A DNA stretch of 64,000 nucleotides from Flavobacterium commune (GTDB taxonomy: Bacteria; Bacteroidota; Bacteroidia; Flavobacteriales; Flavobacteriaceae): contig NZ_CP017774.1 in assembly GCF_001857965.1 (NCBI RefSeq), forward strand, positions 3,658,001 through 3,722,000, read 5' to 3'. The notes beneath the pieces are model-generated. The model had not been told where the DNA came from and did no database searches. It saw only the letters and a list, made by a program, of their open reading frames with translations. The position numbers and the translations under genes were made by a program. Position 1 is the first letter of the stretch. Each line of letters opens with the position of its first letter. Below, in pieces: positions 9,961-18,498 of the stretch.

Positions 9961-12414
9961 TTAATAAAAATCCACATTTAGCGCTACTTTGATAGCTCTG
10001 TATTGCGGAACAGCATCAAAACTATTCAATACCCTTTGAATAGTTTTTTTTGTACCCAAAACCGAGGAATCCTGAGGAATTTTTATCATAATTGTTCTAA
10101 TATACTCATTTCTGATTCGGTTAATAGCTGGTTCCTCGGGACCAAGAACCGGAATTCCTAAATGTTGACTCAAAACCTGATACAACCACAAAGATCCTTC
10201 TTTTAATTTTTCAAATTCCCGATGCTTCAAGGTTAGTTTTATAATCCGGAAATAGGGCGGATATTTATAAATCTTCCTGTCATACAACTGCTCTTTATAC
10301 ATACCCAAATAATCATTATTAGTTACTTGTTGTATGGTATTATGAAGAGGATTATAAGTCTGAATAATTACTTTCCCTTGTTTTTCGGAACGTCCTGAAC
10401 GTCCTGCCACCTGAGTCATGGTTTGATAACTTCTTTCGAAAGCCCTAAAATCGGGATGAAACAACATATTGTCGGCATTCATAATTCCTACCAGACTCAC
10501 ATTGTCAAAATCCAATCCTTTGGCAAGCATTTGCGTTCCTACCATAATATCAATTTCACGATTTTTGAAGCTATCGATGATTTTTTCGAAACCAAATTTA
10601 CCACGAGTCGTATCCTGATCCATACGACCAATTTTTCGCTCCGGAAACAACTGAACCAATTCCTGTTGAATTTGCTCTGTTCCAAAACCCTTAGTCAGCA
10701 AATCGATGCTGGAACAACTATGACAATTAGTAGGCTTAGCAATCGAATAACCACAATAATGACATCGCAGCTGATTTTTATGCTTGTGATAAGTCAAACT
10801 CACGTCGCATTGCTGGCATTGTGGTACATGTCCACAAGTCATACACTCTAACAAAGGTGAATAACCTCTTCTGTTTTGAAATAAAATTACCTGCTCTCCT
10901 AAAGACAAAGCAGTAGTAATTCCTTCAATCAAAACATCACTAAAATGCCCTGTCATTCTTTTTCGGAAATACTTGTCTTTTAAATCGACCAATTCGATTT
11001 CAGGCATCATTACATTTCCGTAACGCGCTTTAAGTTCGACTAAAGCATATTTATCCACAGTTGTATTATAATAGGATTCAATACTTGGCGTAGCCGAACC
11101 TAACAAAACTTTAGCTTTGAAAAAACTAGCCAAAACTATCGCAGCATCACGGGCGTGATATCGGGGTGCAGGATCTACTTGTTTAAAAGTTTGCTCATGT
11201 TCCTCATCAACAATTATAAAACCTAAATTTGAAAATGGCAAAAACAAAGCCGACCTCGCTCCTATTACTATTTGTGCTTTCTCCGAATTTTGCAATACTT
11301 GATTCCAGACTTCAACACGTTCATTATTATTGTATTTCGAATGAAAAACAGCTACTTTGTTACCAAAGTGTGCCTGTAATCTGGTTACCAATTGAGTAGT
11401 CAAGGCAATTTCGGGCAACAAATACAAAATCTGATTTCCGGTTACCAGATATTCTTCAATCAGTTTGATATAAATTTCGGTTTTTCCACTCGAAGTCACT
11501 CCGTGCAACAAACAAACTTCTTTTTTCTGAAAACTAATATTGATTTCTTCAAAAGCTTTTTGCTGTGCCTCACTTAGTTGTAATAGATTCGAATTAGATT
11601 CTCCTGAAAAATTTACTCTATCTACCTGAATGTAATATTCTTCAAAAATTTCTTTATCAATTAGGGCTTTTACCACCGCTGAAGTCACATTCGATGCTTC
11701 CACTAATTTTTTAACAGAAATAGGCTTTTTCTTCTCACTGGCACTTAATTGAAAATAAGTAAGTACAATTTCTTTTTGTTTATTGGCATTTTTTAAAACT
11801 TCCAATAATTCATTCAATCCCTCGCTTGATTCGTATTTAGAATGCAAACGAATGTATCGCACCAATTTAGGCTTATAACTTTCCTGCATTTCTTCCTGCA
11901 AAACCAGGATGTTCTTATCAATCAGTTTTTGAATAACAGGAAAGATATTTTTTTTGTTCAAAATCCCAATAATATCCTGAACTTTTAAAGAAGATTGTTG
12001 CTGTAACGCCTGATAAATCAAAAACTCATCATCCGTAAGTTGACTTTCATCCACAAAAACATCCGCTTTTTGCGAAATTAAAGTTTCATTTTCCAGCAAC
12101 AAAGCACTTGGTAAAGCAGTACGATATACATCGCCAATGGCACACATATAATAGCTTGCAATCCACTGCCAATGTTTAATTTGGTTTTCGGTAACAATAG
12201 GTTTTTCATCCAGAATTTGATGAATTTCTTTGGCTTCGTATAAAGTAGGCTGGTTTTGATGCAAATCAATCGCTAAAGCGGTGTAGATTTTACTTTTCCC
12301 AAAAGGAACTGCCAGTCTCATTCCTTTTTGAATATAATGATATTCGGCTTCAGAAACACTATAAGTGAAGGTTTTGGCAAGAGCTAGCGGTAAAATTACT
12401 TCAACAAAATACAT
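9961..12414 (-). CDS. priA: Primosomal replication restart helicase PriA
   Basis: A 3'-to-5' superfamily 2 helicase that reloads the replisome at abandoned forks. The 817 residues include an N-terminal DNA-binding domain (MYFVEVILPLALAKTFTYSV), Walker A GVTSSGKTEIY, the DEEH box, the cysteine cluster CMTCGHVPQCQQC through CHYCGYS and CHSCSS that binds two zinc ions, and the helicase C-terminal motifs including QVAGRSGR. All motifs are complete. The gene converges with the LytTR regulator, the stop codons being 7 nt apart, so there is no room for separate terminators. Confidence 0.97.
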   Translation of the reverse strand: MYFVEVILPLALAKTFTYSVSEAEYHYIQKGMRLAVPFGKSKIYTALAIDLHQNQPTLYEAKEIHQILDEKPIVTENQIKHWQWIASYYMCAIGDVYRTALPSALLLENETLISQKADVFVDESQLTDDEFLIYQALQQQSSLKVQDIIGILNKKNIFPVIQKLIDKNILVLQEEMQESYKPKLVRYIRLHSKYESSEGLNELLEVLKNANKQKEIVLTYFQLSASEKKKPISVKKLVEASNVTSAVVKALIDKEIFEEYYIQVDRVNFSGESNSNLLQLSEAQQKAFEEINISFQKKEVCLLHGVTSSGKTEIYIKLIEEYLVTGNQILYLLPEIALTTQLVTRLQAHFGNKVAVFHSKYNNNERVEVWNQVLQNSEKAQIVIGARSALFLPFSNLGFIIVDEEHEQTFKQVDPAPRYHARDAAIVLASFFKAKVLLGSATPSIESYYNTTVDKYALVELKARYGNVMMPEIELVDLKDKYFRKRMTGHFSDVLIEGITTALSLGEQVILFQNRRGYSPLLECMTCGHVPQCQQCDVSLTYHKHKNQLRCHYCGYSIAKPTNCHSCSSIDLLTKGFGTEQIQQELVQLFPERKIGRMDQDTTRGKFGFEKIIDSFKNREIDIMVGTQMLAKGLDFDNVSLVGIMNADNMLFHPDFRAFERSYQTMTQVAGRSGRSEKQGKVIIQTYNPLHNTIQQVTNNDYLGMYKEQLYDRKIYKYPPYFRIIKLTLKHREFEKLKEGSLWLYQVLSQHLGIPVLGPEEPAINRIRNEYIRTIMIKIPQDSSVLGTKKTIQRVLNSFDAVPQYRAIKVALNVDFY

Positions 12415-12470
12415 TTATTATCTCCTATTCTTTTAGTACTAAATCTTGATTAATTTTTTAGAATTTTACT

Positions 12471-13400
12471 CTAAGTAATTGTTTCTTTTCGCTTTTTTAA
12501 TTTATTAATTACCTCATTCAATTCAAAACCAAGTAACAAAATCATACAGTTAATCCAAATGTAAAACATCACAATCAACAAAGTACCAATCGAACCATAC
12601 AATTCGTTGTATTTTGAAAATCGAATCACCCAAACTCCAAAAAAATAGGAACTAATAATAGTTAAAACAGTAGTAAAAACCGAACCTATGGATATAAAAG
12701 ACCGGGTTTCCTGATTTTTAGTTCCAAATTTAAACAGCACCGATGTGGTAATCAAAATCATTAAAATCAAAAAAGCATAACGTCCCATAACCATCAACGG
12801 GATTTTATCACTCAAAAAATCAGTTGCATTTAATTTTTGAATAAAAACTTCAAAAACAACGATAGTTGCCACAGTAACTATCAACAACAAAGCTAAAAAC
12901 AGTGACAAACCGATAGCGACAAAATACTGATGAAAAAAACCTCTTTTTACCAAAACATGTTTCGAATTTTCAAAACCTCCTAAAATAGCATTCAAACCAT
13001 TAGCCATTAAAAAAACAGACAATATAAATCCCGAAGACACTAATCCCGAATGACTATTATGAAGAATATCATTAACGATATTTTTGATTGCATAAAAAGT
13101 ATTAGGCGGAACTCCATCAGCTACAAACTGTAAAAAATCTTCCTGAAAACCTTCTATGGGAATAAATGGAATAAGGTTCAAAATAAAAAGTGCAAAAGGA
13201 AATAATGCCATAAAAAAACTAAATGCAATAGATCCTGCACGGTTTGACAGGGCAGCTTCGGTAATCCCAATAATGTACAATTCTAACAAATCATACAGCG
13301 ATAATCCACTGAGCCAATTGAGTTTTACTTTTCTTGCCCAACGCATAAAATTGCGTAACACAGGAATTTTTTCAAGCTTTATTTCTATTTCTACTGACAT
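12471..13400 (-). CDS. YihY/BrkB-family inner membrane protein
   Basis: A 309-residue integral membrane protein with about six hydrophobic segments, beginning after a basic cytoplasmic N-terminus (about 1-45). The pattern SNRAGSIAFSFFMALFPFALFILNLIPF (read in two parts, about 53-80) is the hallmark of the YihY/BrkB family, as is the late segment with YGSIGTLLIVMFYIWINCMI. The family was once called ribonuclease BN, but that activity belongs to another protein; its true role is unknown. It lies 25 nt after nadC and is likely co-transcribed with it. Confidence 0.88.
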   Translation of the reverse strand: MSVEIEIKLEKIPVLRNFMRWARKVKLNWLSGLSLYDLLELYIIGITEAALSNRAGSIAFSFFMALFPFALFILNLIPFIPIEGFQEDFLQFVADGVPPNTFYAIKNIVNDILHNSHSGLVSSGFILSVFLMANGLNAILGGFENSKHVLVKRGFFHQYFVAIGLSLFLALLLIVTVATIVVFEVFIQKLNATDFLSDKIPLMVMGRYAFLILMILITTSVLFKFGTKNQETRSFISIGSVFTTVLTIISSYFFGVWVIRFSKYNELYGSIGTLLIVMFYIWINCMILLLGFELNEVINKLKKRKETIT

Positions 13401-13425
13401 TAATAGTATCTTTTATCGAAGAAAA

Positions 13426-14286
13426 TTAGTCGATTGCCTTTAAACTCAAATCCATATTATAAATAGAATGTGTCAAAGCACCCGAAGAAATATAATTCAC
13501 ACCGCATTCAGCATAATGACGAATCGTATCTTCGTTAATATTTCCTGACGATTCTGTTAAACTAGCATCACCAATAAAAGCTACTGCTTCCTTAGTCATT
13601 TCATAATCAAAATTGTCCAGCAAAATTCTAAAAACACCGCCTGCAGCCACAATTTCTTTCACTTCATTCAAATCTCTGGCTTCAACAATAATTTTTAAAT
13701 CGCGATTAATAGCTTTTAAATATTCTTTGGTTTTGGCTATAGCCAAAGTAATTCCGCCTGCAAAATCAATATGATTGTCTTTCAACATCACCATATCATA
13801 CAATGCAAAACGATGATTCTCCCCTCCTCCTATTTTCACTGCCCATTTTTCGGCCACACGAAAACCAGGAGTCGTTTTACGAGTGTCTAATATTTTAGTA
13901 TTGGTTCCTTCCAGTAATTGCACATAACTACTGGTTTTAGTCGCAATGGCAGACATTCTTTGCATCGAATTCAACACCATGCGCTCGGCCTTTAAAATTG
14001 ACTGGGAACTTCCCGAGACATGAAAAACTACATCTCCAAATTTAACCGGAGTTCCATCTTCTATAAAAGTTTCAACTTTCAAATTAGAATCCACATAGTT
14101 GAAAATCATTTTCGCAAATGCAACACCTGCAATAATCCCCTCATCTTTTACTAAAAGCTTTGCTTTTCCTTGAGCAGATGCTGGAATACAAGCCAGCGAA
14201 CTGTGATCTCCATCTCCTACATCTTCCCTGATGGCATTTGCAATTAATAGTTCTAACTCGTTTTGAAATTGTGCTTCGCTAATCAT
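13426..14286 (-). CDS. nadC: Nicotinate-nucleotide pyrophosphorylase (carboxylating), quinolinate phosphoribosyltransferase
   Basis: Converts quinolinate and PRPP to nicotinate mononucleotide in NAD synthesis. The 286 residues have the N-terminal EDVGDGDHSS motif (about 20-29), the QRMSAIATKT helix, the substrate-binding ILDTRKTTPGFR near 130-141 with GGGENHRFALYDM after it, and the barrel strand MLKDNHI. Normal length. nadA and nadB are not in the window. It is followed closely by the YihY-type gene. Confidence 0.96.
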   Translation of the reverse strand: MISEAQFQNELELLIANAIREDVGDGDHSSLACIPASAQGKAKLLVKDEGIIAGVAFAKMIFNYVDSNLKVETFIEDGTPVKFGDVVFHVSGSSQSILKAERMVLNSMQRMSAIATKTSSYVQLLEGTNTKILDTRKTTPGFRVAEKWAVKIGGGENHRFALYDMVMLKDNHIDFAGGITLAIAKTKEYLKAINRDLKIIVEARDLNEVKEIVAAGGVFRILLDNFDYEMTKEAVAFIGDASLTESSGNINEDTIRHYAECGVNYISSGALTHSIYNMDLSLKAID

Positions 14287-14626
14287 TTTTTACTGAAAAT
14301 TTTTATGTTGCTAAAGTAGGACATATTTTGTGGAATAGAAAATTTGTTTCCATTTCACTTGAATCAAACATTTGAGTTATTTTTTACCGCGGATTCACAG
14401 ATTTTTATTAACATCAAACAATTAAAATAAAAACAAGCTCAAAACATAAATTACAAATAAATAAAAATTCTTACAAAAAGTAAATTAGCGAATCTGCGGT
14501 CTTTGCTTTAACTTCTAAATCTTTGCCTAGCCAATTTGACTAAAACTTATTCCGAAGACAAATCCGTTGAAAATATATTTTACTTTTGGAAAAAATAATC
14601 CAATTTTGCCAACAAATACAATCACA
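14287..14626. repeat. 340-nt non-coding spacer with an imperfect inverted repeat
   Basis: No gene is visible between the divergent nadC and cupin genes. The arm at 14386-14406 (starting ACCGCGGATTCACAGATTT) and the arm at 14485-14500 (TTAGCGAATCTGCGGT) form an imperfect inverted repeat sharing the core ACCGCnGATTC. I recall this kind of accgcggatt repeat from many flavobacterial spacers. Promoters for both flanking genes must lie here but I could not place them with confidence. Confidence 0.5.
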
Positions 14627-15082
14627 ATGTCTGAAACAACATCTGAAAACGCCAAAATAATCGAATTGGTATCTCAATACATCGATCTTAGTGTTACTCC
14701 TTTCAATAAACCGGAAAGAACCGTTGTAAAAGTGGATAAACGCGACCCTATGTATGGAGGAAACGGAATTGTTTATTTATTGCAAATGTTTGACGAAGGC
14801 GAATTAACCAACAACCGCATTGGAGCCTATATGGTTTTCTTCAACAAAGGAGACGAAGCAGGTTTTCATACTCATGGAACTCGAAATGAAGAAGAGCTTT
14901 ATATCGTGATGCACGGAGAAGGAGAATATACTGAAATGACAAAAAAAGAAGGTATTATTCGAAAAAAAACAATCAAAAAAGGAAGCATTACTGCCATGAG
15001 CGGCGAAGGCTTTCATTCGCTAATCAACACTACTGACGAAGTTTTAATTGTTTTTGTAATTACGACGAATAATCCCAAATAA
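14627..15082 (+). CDS. Cupin-domain protein
   Basis: I take the ATG at 14627 (MSETTSENAKIIELV, 151 residues); the frame stays open to an ATG at 14567 but those 20 residues look like spacer. The cupin barrel has the first metal-binding motif HTHGTRNEEELYIVMHGEGE (about 83-102), giving two His and one Glu, and a second motif around GEGFHSLIN with the last His. The protein is soluble and lacks a DNA-binding domain. It precedes rlmH by 40 nt. Substrate unknown. Confidence 0.82.
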   Translation: MSETTSENAKIIELVSQYIDLSVTPFNKPERTVVKVDKRDPMYGGNGIVYLLQMFDEGELTNNRIGAYMVFFNKGDEAGFHTHGTRNEEELYIVMHGEGEYTEMTKKEGIIRKKTIKKGSITAMSGEGFHSLINTTDEVLIVFVITTNNPK

Positions 15083-15122
15083 TTAAAATTATATCTTTGC
15101 CACTCCGAAAATCATCCTCAAA

Positions 15123-15596
15123 ATGAATATCAAACTCATCGCCATAGGCAAAACGGATAATAAAGCACTGCAAACCTTAATTGACGATTATACCAAACGC
15201 CTGTCTTTTTACATCAAATTTGATTTGGAAATTATTCCTGATATTAAAAATGTAAAAAACTTATCCGAAAGCCAACAAAAAGAAAAAGAAGGCGAATTGA
15301 TCTTGTCGAAAATCGGCTCAACCGATCAACTTATTCTCTTGGATGAAAACGGAAAAAACTTTTCCAGTGTAGTTTTTTCGGAAGAATTGCAAAAGAAAAT
15401 GAATTCAGGAATTAAAACCTTAGTCTTTGTTATTGGTGGCCCTTATGGTTTTTCGGAAACTGTTTACGCCAAAGCACAAGGAAAAATCTCGCTTTCACTA
15501 ATGACTTTCTCTCACCAAATGGTACGTTTGTTTTTTATCGAACAACTGTATCGCGGATTTACAATTTTAAGAAACGAACCTTATCATCATCAATAG
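15123..15596 (+). CDS. rlmH: 23S rRNA (pseudouridine-1915-N3) methyltransferase RlmH
   Basis: SPOUT methyltransferase that modifies pseudouridine 1915 in helix 69. The 157 residues are of typical length. The knot motifs are present: LILLDENGKNFSSVVF (about 60-75), VIGGPYGFSE (about 104-113), and the C-terminal LMTFSHQMVRLFFIEQLYR with NEPYHH at the end. A -7-like box, TATCTTTG at 15092-15099, sits 24 nt before the start, so rlmH may have its own promoter in addition to read-through from the cupin gene. Confidence 0.96.
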   Translation: MNIKLIAIGKTDNKALQTLIDDYTKRLSFYIKFDLEIIPDIKNVKNLSESQQKEKEGELILSKIGSTDQLILLDENGKNFSSVVFSEELQKKMNSGIKTLVFVIGGPYGFSETVYAKAQGKISLSLMTFSHQMVRLFFIEQLYRGFTILRNEPYHHQ

Positions 15597-15829
15597 CAGA
15601 AAGCTGGAAGTCAGAAGTTAAAAACACGCCTCTAACAAAAACAACAAACCACTAATAACCAATCACATAGACTCATATTTTAAACTTTCTTTAGCAGTCT
15701 TTTTTATATAAAATGCTTAACTTTATAAGGATCGATTTCAAGGTTTGATTCTAATAACTTATCAATCGTTATACAATCACCTCCTTTTTCAAGAAAATGT
15801 TTCCCATTTGAACTTTAAAACATTTTGTA

Positions 15830-16318
15830 ATGAAACGTCCAATTTTATTTTTAGCTATTTTTATCATTCTATCAGGACTTTTTTCATGTGATAGTGATGA
15901 TGGTAATGATTCTGATCCCACACCTGTTATCGTAACTTTTAATGCTACTTTAAACGGTTCAAGCGAAGTACCCGGTAATACTTCAACGGCTACCGGAACG
16001 GCTGTACTTCTTTATAACAAAACAAGTAAAATTTTCACTTTGACAGTAAATTTTTCAGGAATTACACTTACCGATGCACACATTCACAAAGGAGCCATAG
16101 GCGTTGATGGTGGCGTTGTATTTCCTATCACCGATTTAACTTCCCCTATGAATTATACAAGTATGACTTTGAGCTCCGCTCAAGAAGCTGATTTACTTGC
16201 CAATCTCTATTATGTAAATTTACATACTGCTGCATTCCCCGGAGGAGAAATTAGAGGACAACTTATTACCACAAATCCAGGTGGTGGTTCTGGAGGTGGT
16301 GGCGGTGGTGGCTATTAA
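15830..16318 (+). CDS. CHRD-domain lipoprotein with glycine-rich tail
   Basis: A 162-residue exported lipoprotein: the signal ends in SGLFSC with the lipidated cysteine at residue 20, followed by an acidic stretch (DSDDGNDSD). Residues about 32-148 form a CHRD domain, a beta-rich module first described in chordin; the conserved features here are the NGSSEVPGN, AHIHKGAIG and NLHTAAFPGGEIRGQL segments. The last 13 residues are almost only glycine. Its role is unknown; CHRD proteins of bacteria are usually cell-surface proteins. It has a shared terminator with the convergent gene at 16407. Confidence 0.85.
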   Translation: MKRPILFLAIFIILSGLFSCDSDDGNDSDPTPVIVTFNATLNGSSEVPGNTSTATGTAVLLYNKTSKIFTLTVNFSGITLTDAHIHKGAIGVDGGVVFPITDLTSPMNYTSMTLSSAQEADLLANLYYVNLHTAAFPGGEIRGQLITTNPGGGSGGGGGGGY

Positions 16319-16335
16319 TAGCTTCTTTATTCTAA

Positions 16336-16374
16336 AAAAAAAGACTTTCTTTTAACAGAAGAAGGTCTTTTTTT
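16336..16374. terminator. Bidirectional terminator between convergent genes
   Basis: A 16-bp stem with one G-T pair (arms 16336-16351 and 16359-16374) and A/T tracts on both sides lies between the CHRD gene stop and the end of the 16407 gene, so it can serve both. Confidence 0.8.
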
Positions 16375-16406
16375 AACTAATAAATTCTTTTCTAAATCAT
16401 TCGATT

Positions 16407-17042
16407 TTAAAAAACAAATTCTTTTGGAGCGATTGGATTTACACTGTACAAATCAAATTTTTGAATTAAAATTTTATTCTGGATATATTCGTCATAAGAC
16501 ATATTTTTATCAAATTGAATAACAATACGAGGTTTTAAAATAAACCGAATACTGAAAAACTCTTGTATCAAATCTATTTTTTTTACATATTTCCCATTTA
16601 AAGAAACCAAATCACTGCCTTTCTTGAAAGCAATAACGAAGTCCTCTTTTTTAGGTTTTCCAATAGTATAATACACTTTTGTAAAAGGAATAAAAGCTAT
16701 ATTTTTTTTTATTGAATCAGCATACGAATAATAATTTTCCGCTTTTTCGTTCTTGTGCGCTTTTTCTTTGCGTTTTTTGTCTTGCAGTTTCATTACTTCA
16801 GGAATGACTAATTTCAAAGGCAAACGCTTATCGATATTCAGAATCCAATTGGTGGTAATAATGCTGTTTTTTCTATTGACTTCTGCCAAAGTGTCTTTGC
16901 CATTGGTCCGAAAAAAAATATAAATTGGCGAATGATCCTGTACATCACTAACTACTGTTTTATCTGATTTTGGGAGTAAAATATCTTCTTTATTACCACA
17001 ACTAAACAAAAATAATACAGCAATAAGACTAAAATATTTCAT
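16407..17042 (-). CDS. Uncharacterised lipoprotein downstream of folP
   Basis: A 211-residue protein with a lipoprotein signal: MKYFSLIAVLFLFSC, cysteine at residue 15. The mature part is lysine-rich in the middle (KKRKEKAHKNEKAEN, about 88-102) and otherwise mixed alpha/beta, with no motif I recognise. Its start is 2 nt past the folP stop, so it is in the folP operon. I recall similar lipoproteins after folP in flavobacteria, but know of no function. Confidence 0.72.
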   Translation of the reverse strand: MKYFSLIAVLFLFSCGNKEDILLPKSDKTVVSDVQDHSPIYIFFRTNGKDTLAEVNRKNSIITTNWILNIDKRLPLKLVIPEVMKLQDKKRKEKAHKNEKAENYYSYADSIKKNIAFIPFTKVYYTIGKPKKEDFVIAFKKGSDLVSLNGKYVKKIDLIQEFFSIRFILKPRIVIQFDKNMSYDEYIQNKILIQKFDLYSVNPIAPKEFVF

Positions 17043-17044
17043 TA

Positions 17045-17869
17045 TTAAGAATTTAATTTTTCAAACAATTTTACACATTCAACGGCTGCAGCCACATCAT
17101 GTACTCTTAAAATTTGAGCACCTTTTGTCAAAGCAATGGTATTTAAAACAGTAGTTCCGTTTAAAGCTTCATCGGCAGTAATTTCCAATGTTTTATGAAT
17201 CATCGATTTTCTGGAAATACCAATTAAAATGGGTAATTCTAAAATATGAAACAACTCTAATTTTCGCATCACTTCATAATTTTGTGTTATTGTTTTTGCA
17301 AATCCAAAACCGGGATCTACAATCAAATCATTGATTCCTAAACTTCTGGCTTGACTTATTTTTTCTGAAAAATAAAGCAAAACTTCTTTTACAATATCTT
17401 CATATTCGGTCATGGATTGCATGTTTTGTGGAGTTCCACGCATGTGCATCATAATGTAAGGAACATTATATTGGGCAATAATTTCAAGCATTTTATCATC
17501 AAGATTTCCTGCCGAAATATCATTAATCATAGCCGCACCATTTTCGATACAAGCTCTTGCTACTTCACTTCTAAAAGTATCAATTGAAATTAAAATTTCT
17601 GGAAAATGTTTAACCAATAATTGCACAACAGGAACAATACGGTTCAACTCTTCTTCTTCCGATACATATTCGGCACTGGGTTTACTCGAATAAGCTCCAA
17701 TATCAATAAAAGTAGCTCCTTCGGCAAGCATTTTTTCGACCTTAGCAATAATTTCTTCTTCGCTCGAATACTTTCCACCATCAAAAAAAGAATTGGGAGT
17801 TATATTCAAAATCCCCATTACTTTAGGTTGCGATAAATCAATCAGCTGTCCTTTGCAGTTAATAGTCAT
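17045..17869 (-). CDS. folP: Dihydropteroate synthase
   Basis: Joins p-aminobenzoate to hydroxymethyl-dihydropterin pyrophosphate in folate synthesis; the sulfonamide target. The 274 residues contain the two family signatures: GILNITPNSFFDGG (about 19-32) and the pterin-binding loop with GATFIDIGAYSSKP (about 51-64), then DTFRSEVA, MINDISAG, and VDPGFGFAKT. The final strand carries LRVHDVAAA. All active-site segments are present. It is transcribed away from the DUF1599 gene, from a shared 74-nt spacer. Confidence 0.96.
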   Translation of the reverse strand: MTINCKGQLIDLSQPKVMGILNITPNSFFDGGKYSSEEEIIAKVEKMLAEGATFIDIGAYSSKPSAEYVSEEEELNRIVPVVQLLVKHFPEILISIDTFRSEVARACIENGAAMINDISAGNLDDKMLEIIAQYNVPYIMMHMRGTPQNMQSMTEYEDIVKEVLLYFSEKISQARSLGINDLIVDPGFGFAKTITQNYEVMRKLELFHILELPILIGISRKSMIHKTLEITADEALNGTTVLNTIALTKGAQILRVHDVAAAVECVKLFEKLNS

Positions 17870-17905
17870 TTTTTAATCTTTATTTTAAAGTTGAATCCTT
17901 TTCCC

Positions 17906-17935
17906 TATTTTTGAGAAAAATTTTAGACAAATATA
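17906..17935. promoter_or_regulatory. Divergent -7 boxes for folP (minus) and the DUF1599 gene (plus)
   Basis: The 74-nt spacer contains TATTTTTG at 17906-17913 on the plus strand, 30 nt before the DUF1599 start, and TATATTTG at 17928-17935 on the minus strand, 58 nt before the folP start. Both match TAnnTTTG. The -33 TTG elements are not at ideal distances. Confidence 0.45.
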
Positions 17936-17943
17936 CATCAATA

Positions 17944-18492
17944 ATGAAGAATACTTCTCAAGAATACGATAAGGTAATTGCAATTTGTCGTTCCTTATTT
18001 ACTAATAAAATGCAGGATTACGGTAGTGCCTGGCGCATTTTAAGATTGCCTTCTTTAACCGATCAAATTTTCATCAAAGCTCAAAGAATTCGAAGTTTAC
18101 AGGAAAACGAAGTTCGAAAAGTAGACGAAGACGAATCGGGCGAATTTATCGGAATTATTAATTATTCAATAATGGCTTTAATCCAATTAGAACTAGGTGT
18201 TGTTGACCAACCGGATTTAGATTCCGACAAAGCAACGCAATTGTATGATGCCAAAGTAAAATTAACCAAAGAATTAATGGAAGCCAAAAACCATGATTAT
18301 GGCGAGGCTTGGCGCGATATGCGTGTGAGTTCGTTGACCGATTTGATTTTGCAAAAACTACTTCGCGTAAAGCAAATTGAAGACAATAAAGGAAAAACCA
18401 TTGTGTCGGAAGGAATTGACGCCAATTACCAGGACATGATTAATTACTCGGTTTTTGCTTTAATTTTAATGGGTTTTGTCAATAAGAAATAA
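17944..18492 (+). CDS. DUF1599 protein with two tandem copies of the domain
   Basis: The start is the ATG at 17944 (MKNTSQEYDKVIAICRSLF; 182 residues). The protein is an internal duplication: the first half has MQDYGSAWRILRLPSLTDQ and GIINYSIMALIQ, the second NHDYGEAWRDMRVSSLTDL and DMINYSVFALIL. DYGxAWR-xxR-xxSLTD is the DUF1599 signature, a family I recall being grouped with nucleotide-modification associated domains; its activity is not established as far as I know. It begins a plus-strand run to clpS and precedes the DoxX-like gene by 6 nt, an order I recall from other Bacteroidetes. Confidence 0.85.
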   Translation: MKNTSQEYDKVIAICRSLFTNKMQDYGSAWRILRLPSLTDQIFIKAQRIRSLQENEVRKVDEDESGEFIGIINYSIMALIQLELGVVDQPDLDSDKATQLYDAKVKLTKELMEAKNHDYGEAWRDMRVSSLTDLILQKLLRVKQIEDNKGKTIVSEGIDANYQDMINYSVFALILMGFVNKK

Positions 18493-18498
18493 TAGTAT

